DNA of 64,000 bases from Amycolatopsis coloradensis (GCF_001953865.1 NZ_MQUQ01000015.1:1-64000); one strand, 5' to 3'; counted from the first letter of the stretch, positions 17,682 through 29,349 are shown. The notes: generated by a model from the sequence alone, not told the origin. Numbers and translations are program-made.

Positions 17682-19305
17682 CGGCGGCCGCCCTGGCCTC
17701 GACCGGGTCCGACGTGGCCAAGACCGCGTCGGCGAGCGCCTCGCATTCGGCCAGCGTCGTGGCGGCCAGGCTCGCGCCCACCGCCCGGACCGCCGGAGCG
17801 TTCATGGACAGACTCGTCAGGCCGAGCCCGGCAAGGACCAGCGCGAGCCGCGGATCGGCGGCGGCCTCACCGCAGACGCCGGCGGGTTTGCCGGTGTCCT
17901 TGGCTGCCTGGCCGATGACCCTGAGCAGGCGCAGCAGCCCCGGCTGCCACGGGTCGTTGAGCTTGGCGACCGCGCCGAGCTGGCGATCCGCGGCGAAGGT
18001 GTACTGCGCGAGGTCGTTGGTGCCGACGGAGACGAAGTCGACCACGTCGAGGATCTCGCGGGCGGTCAGCGCGGCGGCCGGGATCTCGATCATCACACCC
18101 GCGCGGGCGATACCGGCGGCACGGACGCGCTCGGCGAACCACGCTGCCTCGGCGGCGGTGGCGACCATCGGCGCCATCACCGACACTTCGGCACCGGAAT
18201 CCCGGGCAGCACCCGCGATGGCCTCGAGCTGGCGATCGAGGATCTCGGGCCGGTCGAAAGCGACGCGAAGGCCGCGTACGCCGAGCGCGGGGTTGGGCTC
18301 GGCTTCGGGCTCCAGGAAAGCGAGAGGCTTGTCTGCGCCCGCGTCGAGGGTGCGGACGACGACCGGCTTGCCGCGGAACGGCGAGAGCACGGCCGTGTAG
18401 GCCTTGCGCTGCTCTTCGACGCTCGGCTCGGCGGAGGCGTCGAGGTAGCAGAACTCGGTGCGGAAGAGACCGACGCCTTCGGCGCCCGCCTCGGCCGCGG
18501 ACTGGGCGTCGGTGGCGGAACCGACGTTGCCGAGCACCTTCACGCGATGGCCGTCGGCGGTCGCGCCGGTGCCGTCCCATTCGATCGCGCCGGTCTTGGC
18601 CGCCGTGACGATCTCGGCGTCCGGGTCCGCGACCTCGACCACGCCGGTGCCACCGTCCACCGCAAGCGCTTGCGCGTCGAGTGCGAGCACCCCGCGGACC
18701 GCGACGACGGCGGGAATGCCGAGCGCGCGGGCGAGGATCGCGGTGTGACTGGTGGGGCCGCCCTCCTCGGTGACGAGCGCGAGCACCTTCTCGGGGTCGA
18801 GCCCGGCGGTGTCGGCGGGCGCGAGGTCGCGCGCGACGAGCACGCTCGGCGAGTCCAGATCGGGCACGCCCGGAGGCGCGATGCCGAGCAGTTCGGCGAC
18901 GAGCCTGTCGCGCACGTCGAGTACGTCGCGGGCCCGCTCAGCCATGTAGCCACCCGCGGCCGCGAGCGCGTCGGCGAACTTCCCCGCCGCCTGATGAACC
19001 GCACGCGGCGCGGGCAGGTTCTCGTTTTTGACCAGCTGCTCCGCCGAGGAGACGAGCGCCGGGTCGGCCGCCATCGCCGCGGTGGTGATGAGGATCGTCG
19101 CGGCCTCGCCCGTCGCGGTCTCGGCCAGCTTCTCGAGCCGGGCCGCCACGATCTGCGCGGCCGGGCCGATCCGGGCGGCCTCGGCGGCGGGATCGGCCGG
19201 TGCCGGTGTGCTCGCGGGTTCGCCGAGGGGTTCGGCGACTCGGACGACAGGACCGCTCGCGCGGCCGGGACTGACGGCGACCCCGGTCAGTGACTCAGAC
19301 GGCAT
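17671..19305 (-). CDS. ptsI: phosphoenolpyruvate-protein phosphotransferase (PTS enzyme I)
   Basis: A 544-residue enzyme I of the sugar phosphotransferase system, close to the usual 550-575. It takes phosphate from PEP onto the active-site histidine H187 in EEGGPTSHTAILAR and passes it to HPr. The C-terminal PEP-binding barrel shows RTLDAGADKP, GVRGLR and the active-site cysteine motif PAGVCGEAA. No HPr or sugar-specific PTS gene lies in the window. The start is the ATG at 19305. The next gene upstream, 68 bp away, is a ribokinase-like gene on the same strand. Confidence 0.95.
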   Translation of the reverse strand: MPSESLTGVAVSPGRASGPVVRVAEPLGEPASTPAPADPAAEAARIGPAAQIVAARLEKLAETATGEAATILITTAAMAADPALVSSAEQLVKNENLPAPRAVHQAAGKFADALAAAGGYMAERARDVLDVRDRLVAELLGIAPPGVPDLDSPSVLVARDLAPADTAGLDPEKVLALVTEEGGPTSHTAILARALGIPAVVAVRGVLALDAQALAVDGGTGVVEVADPDAEIVTAAKTGAIEWDGTGATADGHRVKVLGNVGSATDAQSAAEAGAEGVGLFRTEFCYLDASAEPSVEEQRKAYTAVLSPFRGKPVVVRTLDAGADKPLAFLEPEAEPNPALGVRGLRVAFDRPEILDRQLEAIAGAARDSGAEVSVMAPMVATAAEAAWFAERVRAAGIARAGVMIEIPAAALTAREILDVVDFVSVGTNDLAQYTFAADRQLGAVAKLNDPWQPGLLRLLRVIGQAAKDTGKPAGVCGEAAADPRLALVLAGLGLTSLSMNAPAVRAVGASLAATTLAECEALADAVLATSDPVEARAAAAQR

Positions 19306-19373
19306 GGTCTAGACCATATCTCATAGGGGAGGTGACCTGGCTCATAGCCAACAGCACAACACAGAAGAAGACA

Positions 19374-20234
19374 TCATTCCAGTTCGGATGCCGTCGGATA
19401 GGACGGCTGTGCCCCCTGACGGGTCACAGTGATCGCCGCCACTTTCACTGCCGTACGAGCCGCGTCAGCCAACTCGTCGCCCTTCGCGAGCGACGTGGCG
19501 AGCGCACCCGCGAAGGCGTCACCTGCGCCCGTGGTGTCGACAGCCTCGACCTTCGGCGACGACACCTCCGTCACACCGTCCGCGGTCACCACCGCGGCCC
19601 CCTTCGCGCCGAGCGTCACGACGGCGGCCTTCGGACCGAGGTCGAGCAGCTTGGGGAAGTCGGCCTCGCCATCGAGGAGGAACGCCGCCTCGTGCTCGTT
19701 GACCAGCAGGACGTCGAGGCTCTCGAGTGTTTTCGCGGAAAGCTCGGCAGCCGGCGACAGGTTCAGCAGCGTCCGGACTCCGGCCTCGGCCGCCTTCGCC
19801 ACGGCGTGCTCGACGGTTTCGAGTGGAATCTCCAGCGACAGCACCACGATCTCGACACCGTCGAGATCGATGTCCTCGGCCCGCAAACCGGAGTTGGCGC
19901 CGGGCGAGACGAGAATCGAGTTCTCACCGTCGGGCGTGACCGTGATGTACGCGATCCCGGTAGGACGCTCGCTCGTGCGCAACAGCGTCGTGTTCACCCC
20001 GGACTCGCCGAGCGAACGCTTCAGCAATTCACCGTACGGGTCGTCGCCGACCGCCCCCAGCAGCGCGACGTCGGCCCCGAGCCGAGCCGCGGCGACCGCG
20101 GTGTTGGCGCCTTTGCCACCCGGTGACAAGACCGTGTCGCCACCGAGTACGGTTTCGCCACCCCCGGGTCGCCGGTCGACCGGAACGACGAGATCGGCAT
20201 TGGCGGACCCGATGACCAGCACCTGAGAAGTCAT
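19374..20234 (-). CDS. ribokinase-like PfkB family carbohydrate kinase
   Basis: A 286-residue PfkB-family kinase. The N-terminal signature LSPGGKGANTAVAAARLGA and the C-terminal DTTGAGDAFAGALA, with the catalytic aspartate, place it with ribokinases. It would phosphorylate ribose or a related sugar using ATP. The ATG at 20234 begins the conserved part; an in-frame ATG at 20246 is possible, and neither has a strong ribosome binding site. It lies 68 bp upstream of ptsI on the same strand, so co-transcription is likely. Confidence 0.88.
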   Translation of the reverse strand: MTSQVLVIGSANADLVVPVDRRPGGGETVLGGDTVLSPGGKGANTAVAAARLGADVALLGAVGDDPYGELLKRSLGESGVNTTLLRTSERPTGIAYITVTPDGENSILVSPGANSGLRAEDIDLDGVEIVVLSLEIPLETVEHAVAKAAEAGVRTLLNLSPAAELSAKTLESLDVLLVNEHEAAFLLDGEADFPKLLDLGPKAAVVTLGAKGAAVVTADGVTEVSSPKVEAVDTTGAGDAFAGALATSLAKGDELADAARTAVKVAAITVTRQGAQPSYPTASELE

Positions 20235-20364
20235 GGAGGAAACCATGCCATGACCAGGAGTTGTCCGGTCATGTCCCTTCACCAGGCGAAGATGTGAAGA
20301 ACTTTGTAACTTTCCCGGCGCGTAGTGCGACAATCAGGCGAGCAGCGGAACGCCGTCACTCTTT

Positions 20365-20528
20365 CGGGGGATAACCTTCCCCCGGGCGTCACTTCGGCGA
20401 TCACGCCCGCTCTTGAGATGCGTTGCCGCGTTCACGCGGTGACGTTGCCCCGATCCCGGTGAGAGCCGGGAGCGGGGCATCGGGTCGCCGGCGTCGATCA
20501 CGTAGCCCCCCGAGTGATCGGCGCCGGC
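20365..20528 (+). ncRNA. possible structured RNA with multiple hairpins
   Basis: The 338-bp gap between the ribokinase and the DUF6346-like gene contains a row of strong hairpins: CGGGGGA/TCCCCCG at 20365-20384, CCGCG-TTCA-CGCGG near 20426-20439, a two-tier hairpin TGCCCCG(TCCCGG-TGAGAG-CCGGGA)CGGGGCA at 20446-20479, and a 15-bp stem at 20487-20528 whose 12-base loop contains CCCCCC on the plus strand. One C-rich loop recalls the actinobacterial 6C RNA, but that family has two such loops. Alternatively the last hairpins simply terminate the minus-strand gene ending at 20573. The strand is uncertain. Confidence 0.35.
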
Positions 20529-20572
20529 GGCGCCCCGTTTCAGCGGGCGTCGGATATTCCCACCTTGCTGCG

Positions 20573-22102
20573 TCAGCCCTGGGGGACAACAGCACGCCCG
20601 GCCGCTCGTAAGACTCGTTTCGCCGCGGCACGGCCGACCTTGTCGACAAGCTGGTACTCGTCACCTTCGCGGGGTTTCACGTGCAAGGAGTAGTACCACC
20701 GGCCGTTGCCGGAAGTCACTGGCTTCACGACTATGCCGTCGACACTCGCGAGATCGACCAGGATTTCGTTCTTCCCGGTTTCGCGCCAGATCAGTGAATT
20801 CCGGCGAACCACGAAGGTCCCACGCCGACCTCGATACAGGGACACGGCGAGGTAGACCACCATCAGTGCAGAGATGACGAACAGGTTCACGGACGTCCCG
20901 CCCGAGGCGCCGATGGACAAGGACCAGATCACCAGAGCGCAGGTCGTCAGCATCAGCAAGACACGGAATACCGATGGACGGCTGGAGGAAACCCGGGTGT
21001 CCACCTGAACGGTTGCCCCGGCCTTTCGCCTCAACCGGACGACCGTGCTCTTCACCGGCCCGATCAAACCGAGTCCACCTCGAGTGATCTCGCGGGTCGG
21101 CCACCTGGTCAACCCCGGCTTGAAGTTCTCCACCACTTTGGACAGATGCTCGGCTTCGTGGAGAGGCACGTACGGGCTGAGCAGGTAGCCATGACGTGAT
21201 CGGGCACGAAACGGCTCGGCCAGGTCCACGACCACGTCGTCATTGACAACTGAGAGATGCACCTCGACCAGATCGCCCGGGCGTTCCTCGAAAACGAACT
21301 TCTTGATCTTGGACCAGTGAAGCTGCTTCGGTGAGCCGTCCCGTGCCGTCTGCTGGAAACCCCGAACGGTCAATCGGGCCGGGATGACCGATGCTCCTTG
21401 CGCCACCTTCATTCTGCGCCGTGCGGATGGGATGGCCACAAGCACCGACCCGCCCAGCAGGCCGAACGGCAAAGCCACGACATAGGCGGTCCAGTTGTCC
21501 GGCATCAGGCGGAAGACGGCCACGATCATCGTTCCCGCCATCACGAGCAACCCGGTTCCCAGCACCGTCAGGAACGTGAACGCGGCGAACACGCCTTTTG
21601 GATCCCCACCGTCCGGAACCGGGAAAGCCAGGTCCAGGGGAAGTTCGCGCGACACGACCGTGGGGTGAGCGGGCTTCTTGCGTGTGAACGACGGCACGAA
21701 CCAACCGGCGATGGACCTGATCCCGATGGCGTAGACGAGAAAAGCGAGGCCACCGACGGCTATCGGTCCGACAACCCGGAGAAACACATACGGATGCGCG
21801 ATGTTGCGCTGCCAATCACCGTTCGCGTACTTGACGAAGATCGGTCGCTCGCGATCGGCAGGGGTCAACTCGTCGGGCCCGAACTCGATACGGCGCGCCT
21901 GCCGCTCGGGACTCGCCTGCACCTCTGCCGTGCATTCCCAGTAGAAACCGGCGCCCTTGAGCGAAACCGGCCCTTGTTCCGCACATTCAGCGACTAACGC
22001 CGTGGCGTCCGCGCCCGCCGAGTCGGAGCCGGTAGTCGTCGCGGGGACGCCAGACAAGCGAAACAGCGTCACGACGCCGAGCAGGAACAGGACGAGCAAC
22101 AT
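20573..22102 (-). CDS. multi-pass membrane protein, DUF6346-like
   Basis: A 509-residue protein with about six hydrophobic segments, near residues 1-15, 105-130, 170-195, 205-225, and two between 385 and 425, separated by soluble stretches. I cannot assign a function; similar proteins (DUF6346) are found beside WXG100-like genes in actinomycetes. It is the last gene of the minus-strand type VII-like locus. The annotated start is the ATG at 22102, but a strong GGAGG lies five bases before an in-frame ATC at 22147, and translation from there would complete the first membrane helix. Third-codon positions are less G+C-rich than in neighbouring genes, hinting at transfer. Confidence 0.7.
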   Translation of the reverse strand: MLLVLFLLGVVTLFRLSGVPATTTGSDSAGADATALVAECAEQGPVSLKGAGFYWECTAEVQASPERQARRIEFGPDELTPADRERPIFVKYANGDWQRNIAHPYVFLRVVGPIAVGGLAFLVYAIGIRSIAGWFVPSFTRKKPAHPTVVSRELPLDLAFPVPDGGDPKGVFAAFTFLTVLGTGLLVMAGTMIVAVFRLMPDNWTAYVVALPFGLLGGSVLVAIPSARRRMKVAQGASVIPARLTVRGFQQTARDGSPKQLHWSKIKKFVFEERPGDLVEVHLSVVNDDVVVDLAEPFRARSRHGYLLSPYVPLHEAEHLSKVVENFKPGLTRWPTREITRGGLGLIGPVKSTVVRLRRKAGATVQVDTRVSSSRPSVFRVLLMLTTCALVIWSLSIGASGGTSVNLFVISALMVVYLAVSLYRGRRGTFVVRRNSLIWRETGKNEILVDLASVDGIVVKPVTSGNGRWYYSLHVKPREGDEYQLVDKVGRAAAKRVLRAAGRAVVPQG

Positions 22103-22182
22103 CCACGCCGCAGCGCAAGCGGCCGCGGTCTTGCCAGCGGATCTGATGGTTACCTCCGGAAACCGAACAGTGCGGTTCAGGC

Positions 22183-23313
22183 CTAGATCGACCCCGATAT
22201 CCGTTGGCCACCAGGCTGGTCGAACACCGGCTGGACTTGTGCGCCATCGGGACGGTCAGCCATCACTCCGTCCTTTTTCTTGTCGTCCTCGTCCCCCTTG
22301 ATCATCTTGTCGCCGGCTTCGCCTGCCTTCTTCGTCGCCTCTTTCGCCGCCTCCTTGCCGATATCGGCAGGAAGCTCAGCGACCTTCTTCCTCACTTCGT
22401 CGCCGACCTCCTTCGAGACGTCGGTGACGGCCGTCTTCGCATACGCCCCCAGGTTGGCGATGTCGTCGCCCAGGGTCTTCGCCAATCCGGAAACGTCCTC
22501 GCCGAAGTTCTTGGCCACTGCGCTTCCATCGACCGACTTGAGGAGCCTCGAAGCCTGGCTGAACATCTCGCCGAGCTGCTTGATCAGCTTCGAACCATTG
22601 CCGAATGCCTTCGTCAGCTGCTTGACCTTGTCCATGATCTTCGTGGCCCACTTGATCGCCATCGGAACGCCCTCGGCGGCGAGGCCCGCCGGCATCGCGG
22701 GCCCGGGATAGCGGCAAACGATCCAGATCAGCTTCCAGACGCACTCGGAGATGAGGTCGCGCACCACACTGCGGATCACGGCGAGGATGGACTTGCACAA
22801 CGCGATCATGATCGAGATACCTTGTGCGCCGGTCGCTACACCTTCGTAAGTGTCGGCACGATCATTCGCGAAAGCCCGGTAGGCGTCGGCCGCGGGGCCG
22901 ATCCAGTTCGCCGAGTCCTTCGCCACGTCCTGCCGTAGCTCTTCAGCGACCTTCGACAACTCGTCACCGATATTGCTCCAGGTACCGCCCAGATTCTCCA
23001 ACGCGACCTGATCGCCCGTCAGCCAATCGAGGGGCTCCCGAAGGAAACTCACGTGTTCGATCACCCAGCCGATCCCCGCCTTGGCGAGGGCCCCGAGCGG
23101 ATCCGACATGTCCGAGGCGAGGGAAAATCCCCCCAACGCGAGGTTGGCGAGCCCTTCACCCCAATCGCCCGACCCCATCTTGATCGCGGCGTCGCCGAAG
23201 TCCTGGAGGAGGCCCGCCCCTTCGAGCGGGCTCTCTTTCGCGGCGCCGTCCGTGGCGACCAAGCGATTGGGCGAGTTCGGGCTCGGTGTGGTGATCACGG
23301 GATTCTCAGCCAT
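22183..23313 (-). CDS. WXG100/PPE-like type VII secretion-associated protein
   Basis: A 376-residue protein. The region around residues 95-170 has a helical WXG100-like pattern (NLGGTWSNIGDEL and ANWIGPAADAYRAF), followed by a hydrophobic stretch near 165-210 and a long helical region ending in a lysine/aspartate-rich tail. This layout is typical of proteins exported through, or assembled with, type VII systems. It starts four bases after the end of the 104-residue gene upstream, so the two are co-translated. No signal peptide is present. The function is unknown. Confidence 0.7.
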   Translation of the reverse strand: MAENPVITTPSPNSPNRLVATDGAAKESPLEGAGLLQDFGDAAIKMGSGDWGEGLANLALGGFSLASDMSDPLGALAKAGIGWVIEHVSFLREPLDWLTGDQVALENLGGTWSNIGDELSKVAEELRQDVAKDSANWIGPAADAYRAFANDRADTYEGVATGAQGISIMIALCKSILAVIRSVVRDLISECVWKLIWIVCRYPGPAMPAGLAAEGVPMAIKWATKIMDKVKQLTKAFGNGSKLIKQLGEMFSQASRLLKSVDGSAVAKNFGEDVSGLAKTLGDDIANLGAYAKTAVTDVSKEVGDEVRKKVAELPADIGKEAAKEATKKAGEAGDKMIKGDEDDKKKDGVMADRPDGAQVQPVFDQPGGQRISGSI

Positions 23314-23316
23314 GCG

Positions 23317-23631
23317 TCAGTCCTGCACCTTGAAGAGATTTTTGTACTCGTCCTCGGTAATTTCCTTGCGCTGCTGCCAAGTCCCGACGCGGTCGGCGTG
23401 ATCGTCGGCGGCGTCGGCGGCCGCCTTGACCGCCTCTTCCGCGACTGACTGCCCGACCGCGAAGGCAGCAGCGAGCGTGACCCCGACCAGGCCAAAAGCC
23501 TCGGGGTGCATCGTCTGTCCTGCGGCGGAAAGCGCGGTGTTGATCCGACCGGTGAGACCATCCAGCTTGTCGCGATGCGCTTGCAGAATCGCCGGATCGA
23601 CCTGAAAGCCCGGTCCTTGTGGCTGCCCCAT
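23317..23631 (-). CDS. small ESX-type target protein
   Basis: A 104-residue, mostly helical protein without signal peptide, starting MGQPQGPGFQVDPAILQAH. The length, the helical pattern and the neighbours fit the type VII secretion target group (similar to DUF6317/EspC-like proteins). No WXG motif is seen. The ATG at 23631 follows GGGAGGGA. It lies between a YbaB-like gene and a larger WXG100-like gene, the same order as in the plus-strand locus at 32085. Confidence 0.7.
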   Translation of the reverse strand: MGQPQGPGFQVDPAILQAHRDKLDGLTGRINTALSAAGQTMHPEAFGLVGVTLAAAFAVGQSVAEEAVKAAADAADDHADRVGTWQQRKEITEDEYKNLFKVQD

Positions 23632-23657
23632 GTTCCTTCCCTCCCTCAAGTGCCCGC

Positions 23658-24208
23658 TCAGCGCAGGAAGTCGCCGCCGGTGAAGTAGTCGTCCTCGTGG
23701 TCCGTCTGCTGCCTGCGCGCGGCACGCGGCGGCGCGGCGGGAGGGGCCGGGGGCATGGGTGGCTTGGGGGCAGGCGGGGGCGGAGGAGCGTCGAGTTCGT
23801 CTTCGGCGACGAAGCGGTCGTCCTCGTCCACGGTCTGGTGGCCGCCCTCGACGTAGCCGGTCGGCTCGGGTTCCGGATACTCGTTGTGCAGCTGGTGGAC
23901 CAGCTCGTTCATCGTCTCGCTGCCCGCGATGGACGGGACGCCGGTCCGCATCGCGCCGGCCAGTTTGCTCTGGGCGCTCTGGACGACGCGGAGGATCTCC
24001 TGCGCGAGCGCCGGGTTGTCCCGCACCGACGGGCCGATCTCCAGGCCCACCAGGTTCCCCGCGTGGTTGACCTTGACCGAGATCTGGCCGTCCTTGCTGC
24101 GTTCCGACACCGAGACGCTTTCGATCTCGGTGCGCATCTGGTTCGCCTTCCGCTGGGCGTCGGCCAGCTTGGCCTCGAAACAGCGAAGAGCTGCTCAGGG
24201 TTCGACAC
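23658..24208 (-). pseudogene. YbaB/EbfC-like gene broken by a frameshift
   Basis: The true start seems to be the GTG at 24208 with GGGGAGG upstream, giving MSNPEQLFA. After about nine codons the frame shifts: the continuation FEAKLADAQRKANQMRTEIE is read in another frame from about 24179. One base is missing, or two extra are present, near 24180. The rest of the gene (to 23658) encodes a complete YbaB-type core and a proline-rich tail of about 160 residues. Translation could restart at the ATG at 24137, but this would lose the first helix. YbaB proteins bind DNA or serve as small dimeric scaffolds beside type VII genes. The break may be a real mutation or a sequencing error. Confidence 0.75.
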
Positions 24209-24399
24209 GCGAACCTCCCCTGTTCACGTCGTAGCCATTCGGCGACCGAGTGTGGCATACCCGTCTGACGTCGGGGAACGTTTCGCGCGCATCCACACCC
24301 CGGTCGTGTGGATCACCACAGAAAGCCTCCGGTTTTCCCTACCGGATACGGCGGTCGACCCCAGGTTTACCCAGGTCAGCGACCCATAAAGTATCGAAC

Positions 24400-24771
24400 A
24401 TGACGATTTCGGACTGGAAACGCGCGATCTACGCGCTTCTCGCCCTTCCGGGCTTCCTCGGTGGCGCGAAGGTTCAGCGTGGGCTCGCGCGGCGCTGGCT
24501 CGGGCACGACAGCGGGGGACGGCCGCGGGTCGTGGCGGCCTTCGGTCCGAGTGTGATCGCGTTCTCGCTCGCGTCGCTGCTCTTGTACCTCGTCGGGCGC
24601 ATCGCGACGTACGGGATCTTCTGGTCGGGCAGCGATCCGGAGGGCACTTGGGGCGGGCCGACGCTGGGGGGCGCGTGGATCGTGCATTTCTTCGTCGCGA
24701 TCGGGATGGCCGTTCCGATTTTCCTGGCGCTGCGGCCACTCACCAGGATGCAGGCTCGCCTTCTGGGTTGA
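24400..24771 (+). CDS. small membrane protein
   Basis: A 123-residue protein with two clear transmembrane segments, near residues 48-70 and 93-112, and a weaker hydrophobic stretch near the N-terminus. No family is recognised. The ATG at 24400 lies in an A+T-rich spot and lacks a strong ribosome binding site, so a leaderless transcript is possible. It is divergent from the YbaB-like gene, with a 191-bp spacer in which I see no clear motif. Confidence 0.65.
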   Translation: MTISDWKRAIYALLALPGFLGGAKVQRGLARRWLGHDSGGRPRVVAAFGPSVIAFSLASLLLYLVGRIATYGIFWSGSDPEGTWGGPTLGGAWIVHFFVAIGMAVPIFLALRPLTRMQARLLG

Positions 24772-24809
24772 TCCCCGGTAATGGCGCACTGACCACCTAG
24801 AATGCCCGG

Positions 24810-25526
24810 ATGAACAACCCCAGCCGCAGGGGTCGCGAGCGGGCTGCGACCGATCAGGACATCCGCCGGACGGCGCGGGCGCTCCTGGTCGAGCAGGGTC
24901 CGGAGGCTGTAACGCTGCGGGCGATCGCACGCGAGCTCGGCATCACGGCGCCGGCCTTGTACCGCTACTACGGGTCTCGTGACGATCTGGTCGAGCATCT
25001 TCGCGCGGACGTCGCTGCGGATCTCGCGGCCGAACTGGCCGAGGACATCGCGCAGCTGCCGGACGAGGGCGCACTTCAGCTTTTCGCCATCTGCAAGGGT
25101 TTCCGACAGTGGGCGCTCGCGCACACCAAGGAGTTCACGCTGGTCTTCGCATCGCCGTCGGGGGACGCGGGGAACCGGCTGGACGAGCCGTTCGGGCGGA
25201 TCTTCCTCGCCGCGGCGGGCCGGGTGCTCGCGATGCACGACCTGGTGACGCCGTCGAACGACGTGGTCCCCGCCGAGCTGCGCGACGATCTCACGTCGTT
25301 CCAGGCGGAATTGCTGGCCGTGCTGAAGGAGTCCGGTGCGACGTTCCCGCTGGAGAAGCTCGACCTCGGCGTGACGTACCTGATGATCCAGTTCTGGGCC
25401 CGGCTCTACGGGCACGTCACGCTCGAGGTCTTCGGCAACTATCCGATTCCGTTCTCGAAACCGGACGTCCTCTTCGACGCGATGCTGGCCGACCTCGCGA
25501 GCGAGATCGGCCTGACCACCGGCTAG
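24810..25526 (+). CDS. TetR family transcriptional regulator
   Basis: A 238-residue regulator. The helix-turn-helix at about residues 15-65 reads TLRAIARELGITAPALYRYY, and the C-terminal part resembles the WHG-type TetR domain. It overlaps the convergent SDR gene by four bases at the stop codons. Control of the SDR gene is possible but not shown by sequence. Confidence 0.9.
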   Translation: MNNPSRRGRERAATDQDIRRTARALLVEQGPEAVTLRAIARELGITAPALYRYYGSRDDLVEHLRADVAADLAAELAEDIAQLPDEGALQLFAICKGFRQWALAHTKEFTLVFASPSGDAGNRLDEPFGRIFLAAAGRVLAMHDLVTPSNDVVPAELRDDLTSFQAELLAVLKESGATFPLEKLDLGVTYLMIQFWARLYGHVTLEVFGNYPIPFSKPDVLFDAMLADLASEIGLTTG

Positions 25527-26260
25527 GCCGCGTGCCCGCCGTCGACCGAGACGGTCGTGGCGGTCACGTACTTGCTTTCCGGCCGTGCCAGGAACGACAC
25601 GGTGGCGGCGACCTCCGACGGCGAGCCGTAGCGGTCGAACACCGTCAAGCTCCGCTGGTCGGCGGCGTACGGGCCGTCGGCCGGGTTCATGTCGGTGTCG
25701 GTCGGGCCGGGGTGGACGAGGTTCACCGTGACACCGCGCGGCCCCAGTTCCCTGGCCAGGCCCTTGGTCAGGCCCAGCAGCGCGGTTTTGCTCACCGCGT
25801 ACAGCGACATCCCCGGGCCTGGTACACGGTCCGAGACGCAGCTGCCGATGGTGATCACGCGGCCGCCGTCGCCGAGGTGCCGGGCCGCGGCCTGCGTGGC
25901 CACGTAAACACCGCGGACGTTGACCGCGAGCACCCGGTCGATGTCCTCCAGGCTCGTCTGGTCGAGCGGGCCGACGAAACCGACGCCCGCGTTGTTGACC
26001 AGCACGTCGAGCCTGCCGAACTCGGCGACCGCCGTGTCGACAGCCGAAACCAGAGCGGCGGCGTCGGTGCTGTCGGCCTTGATCGCCAGCGCACGACGGC
26101 CGAGCGCCTTGATCTCGTCCACGACACCGGCCGCGAGTTCGGCGTTGTTCTGATAGGTGAGCGCGATGTCGGCGCCGTCCTCGGCGAGCCGGATCGCCGT
26201 GGCGGCACCGATCCCGCGGCTGCCGCCGGTCACCAATGCCACCTTGCCGTCGAGGGTCAT
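25523..26260 (-). CDS. SDR family oxidoreductase
   Basis: A 245-residue short-chain dehydrogenase. The nucleotide-binding motif is TGGSRGIG at residues 11-18, then NNAGVG, and the catalytic serine, YxxxK pair in SLYAVSKTALLG. The fold reduces or oxidises a carbonyl or hydroxyl with NAD(P). It resembles 3-oxoacyl-ACP reductase-like members, but the substrate is not predictable. The ATG at 26260 follows GGAG. Confidence 0.9.
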   Translation of the reverse strand: MTLDGKVALVTGGSRGIGAATAIRLAEDGADIALTYQNNAELAAGVVDEIKALGRRALAIKADSTDAAALVSAVDTAVAEFGRLDVLVNNAGVGFVGPLDQTSLEDIDRVLAVNVRGVYVATQAAARHLGDGGRVITIGSCVSDRVPGPGMSLYAVSKTALLGLTKGLARELGPRGVTVNLVHPGPTDTDMNPADGPYAADQRSLTVFDRYGSPSEVAATVSFLARPESKYVTATTVSVDGGHAA

Positions 26261-26349
26261 GCGGTGTTCTCCGTTCGATTTCGTTGTCCTTGAACAACTC
26301 CATCGAATCGCCTCATGACCCTCCACGCTGGCGTCTTTCAGCCACGGCA

Positions 26350-29205
<2,856 letters not shown>

Positions 29206-29249
29206 CGATCCTCCGTGCTCATCCACGTCAAGCCACTCCAGAAACAACT

Positions 29250-29281
29250 CGACCCCTCAGCCCGGAGGGCATGAGGGGTCG
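29250..29281 (-). terminator. terminator-like hairpin in leuS leader
   Basis: A 10-bp perfect outer stem (CGACCCCTCA paired with TGAGGGGTCG) with an inner GCCC/GGGC stem. In the minus-strand RNA it is followed by a short U-rich run (AGUUGUUU). It lies 45 bp before the leuS start, where premature termination would shut the gene off. It is directly downstream of a second hairpin at 29282-29319. Confidence 0.65.
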
Positions 29282-29319
29282 CCGCGCTGGTCCCGGCCGA
29301 TCGGCCGAGGTCAGCGCGG
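29282..29319 (-). promoter_or_regulatory. first hairpin of candidate leuS attenuator
   Basis: An 8-bp outer stem CCGCGCTG/CAGCGCGG with an inner palindromic CGGCCG-AT-CGGCCG stem. Its 5' arm in the minus-strand RNA overlaps the last two codons and stop codon of the leader peptide. A ribosome stalled on the leucine codons would cover or free this arm, which is how amino-acid attenuators work. Confidence 0.6.
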
Positions 29320-29349
29320 CAGGCTAAGGAGCAGCCGAGCCGTGTCCAT
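29311..29349 (-). CDS. leucine-rich leader peptide of leuS
   Basis: A 12-codon reading frame, MDTARLLLSLPR, with three consecutive leucine codons (CTG CTC CTT) and a fourth one two codons later. The ATG lies six to seven bases after a TAAACT -10-like element, so the transcript may be leaderless, as with several actinobacterial amino-acid leader peptides. The stop codon sits inside the first hairpin. The position 106 bp upstream of leuS on the same strand makes it a candidate sensor of leucyl-tRNA charging. Confidence 0.65.
   Translation of the reverse strand: MDTARLLLSLPR

Noticed and set aside
20446..20528. Confident 6C RNA call
   Set aside because: Only one of the hairpin loops has a run of six cytosines; the family requires two, so I keep it as an unassigned structured RNA.
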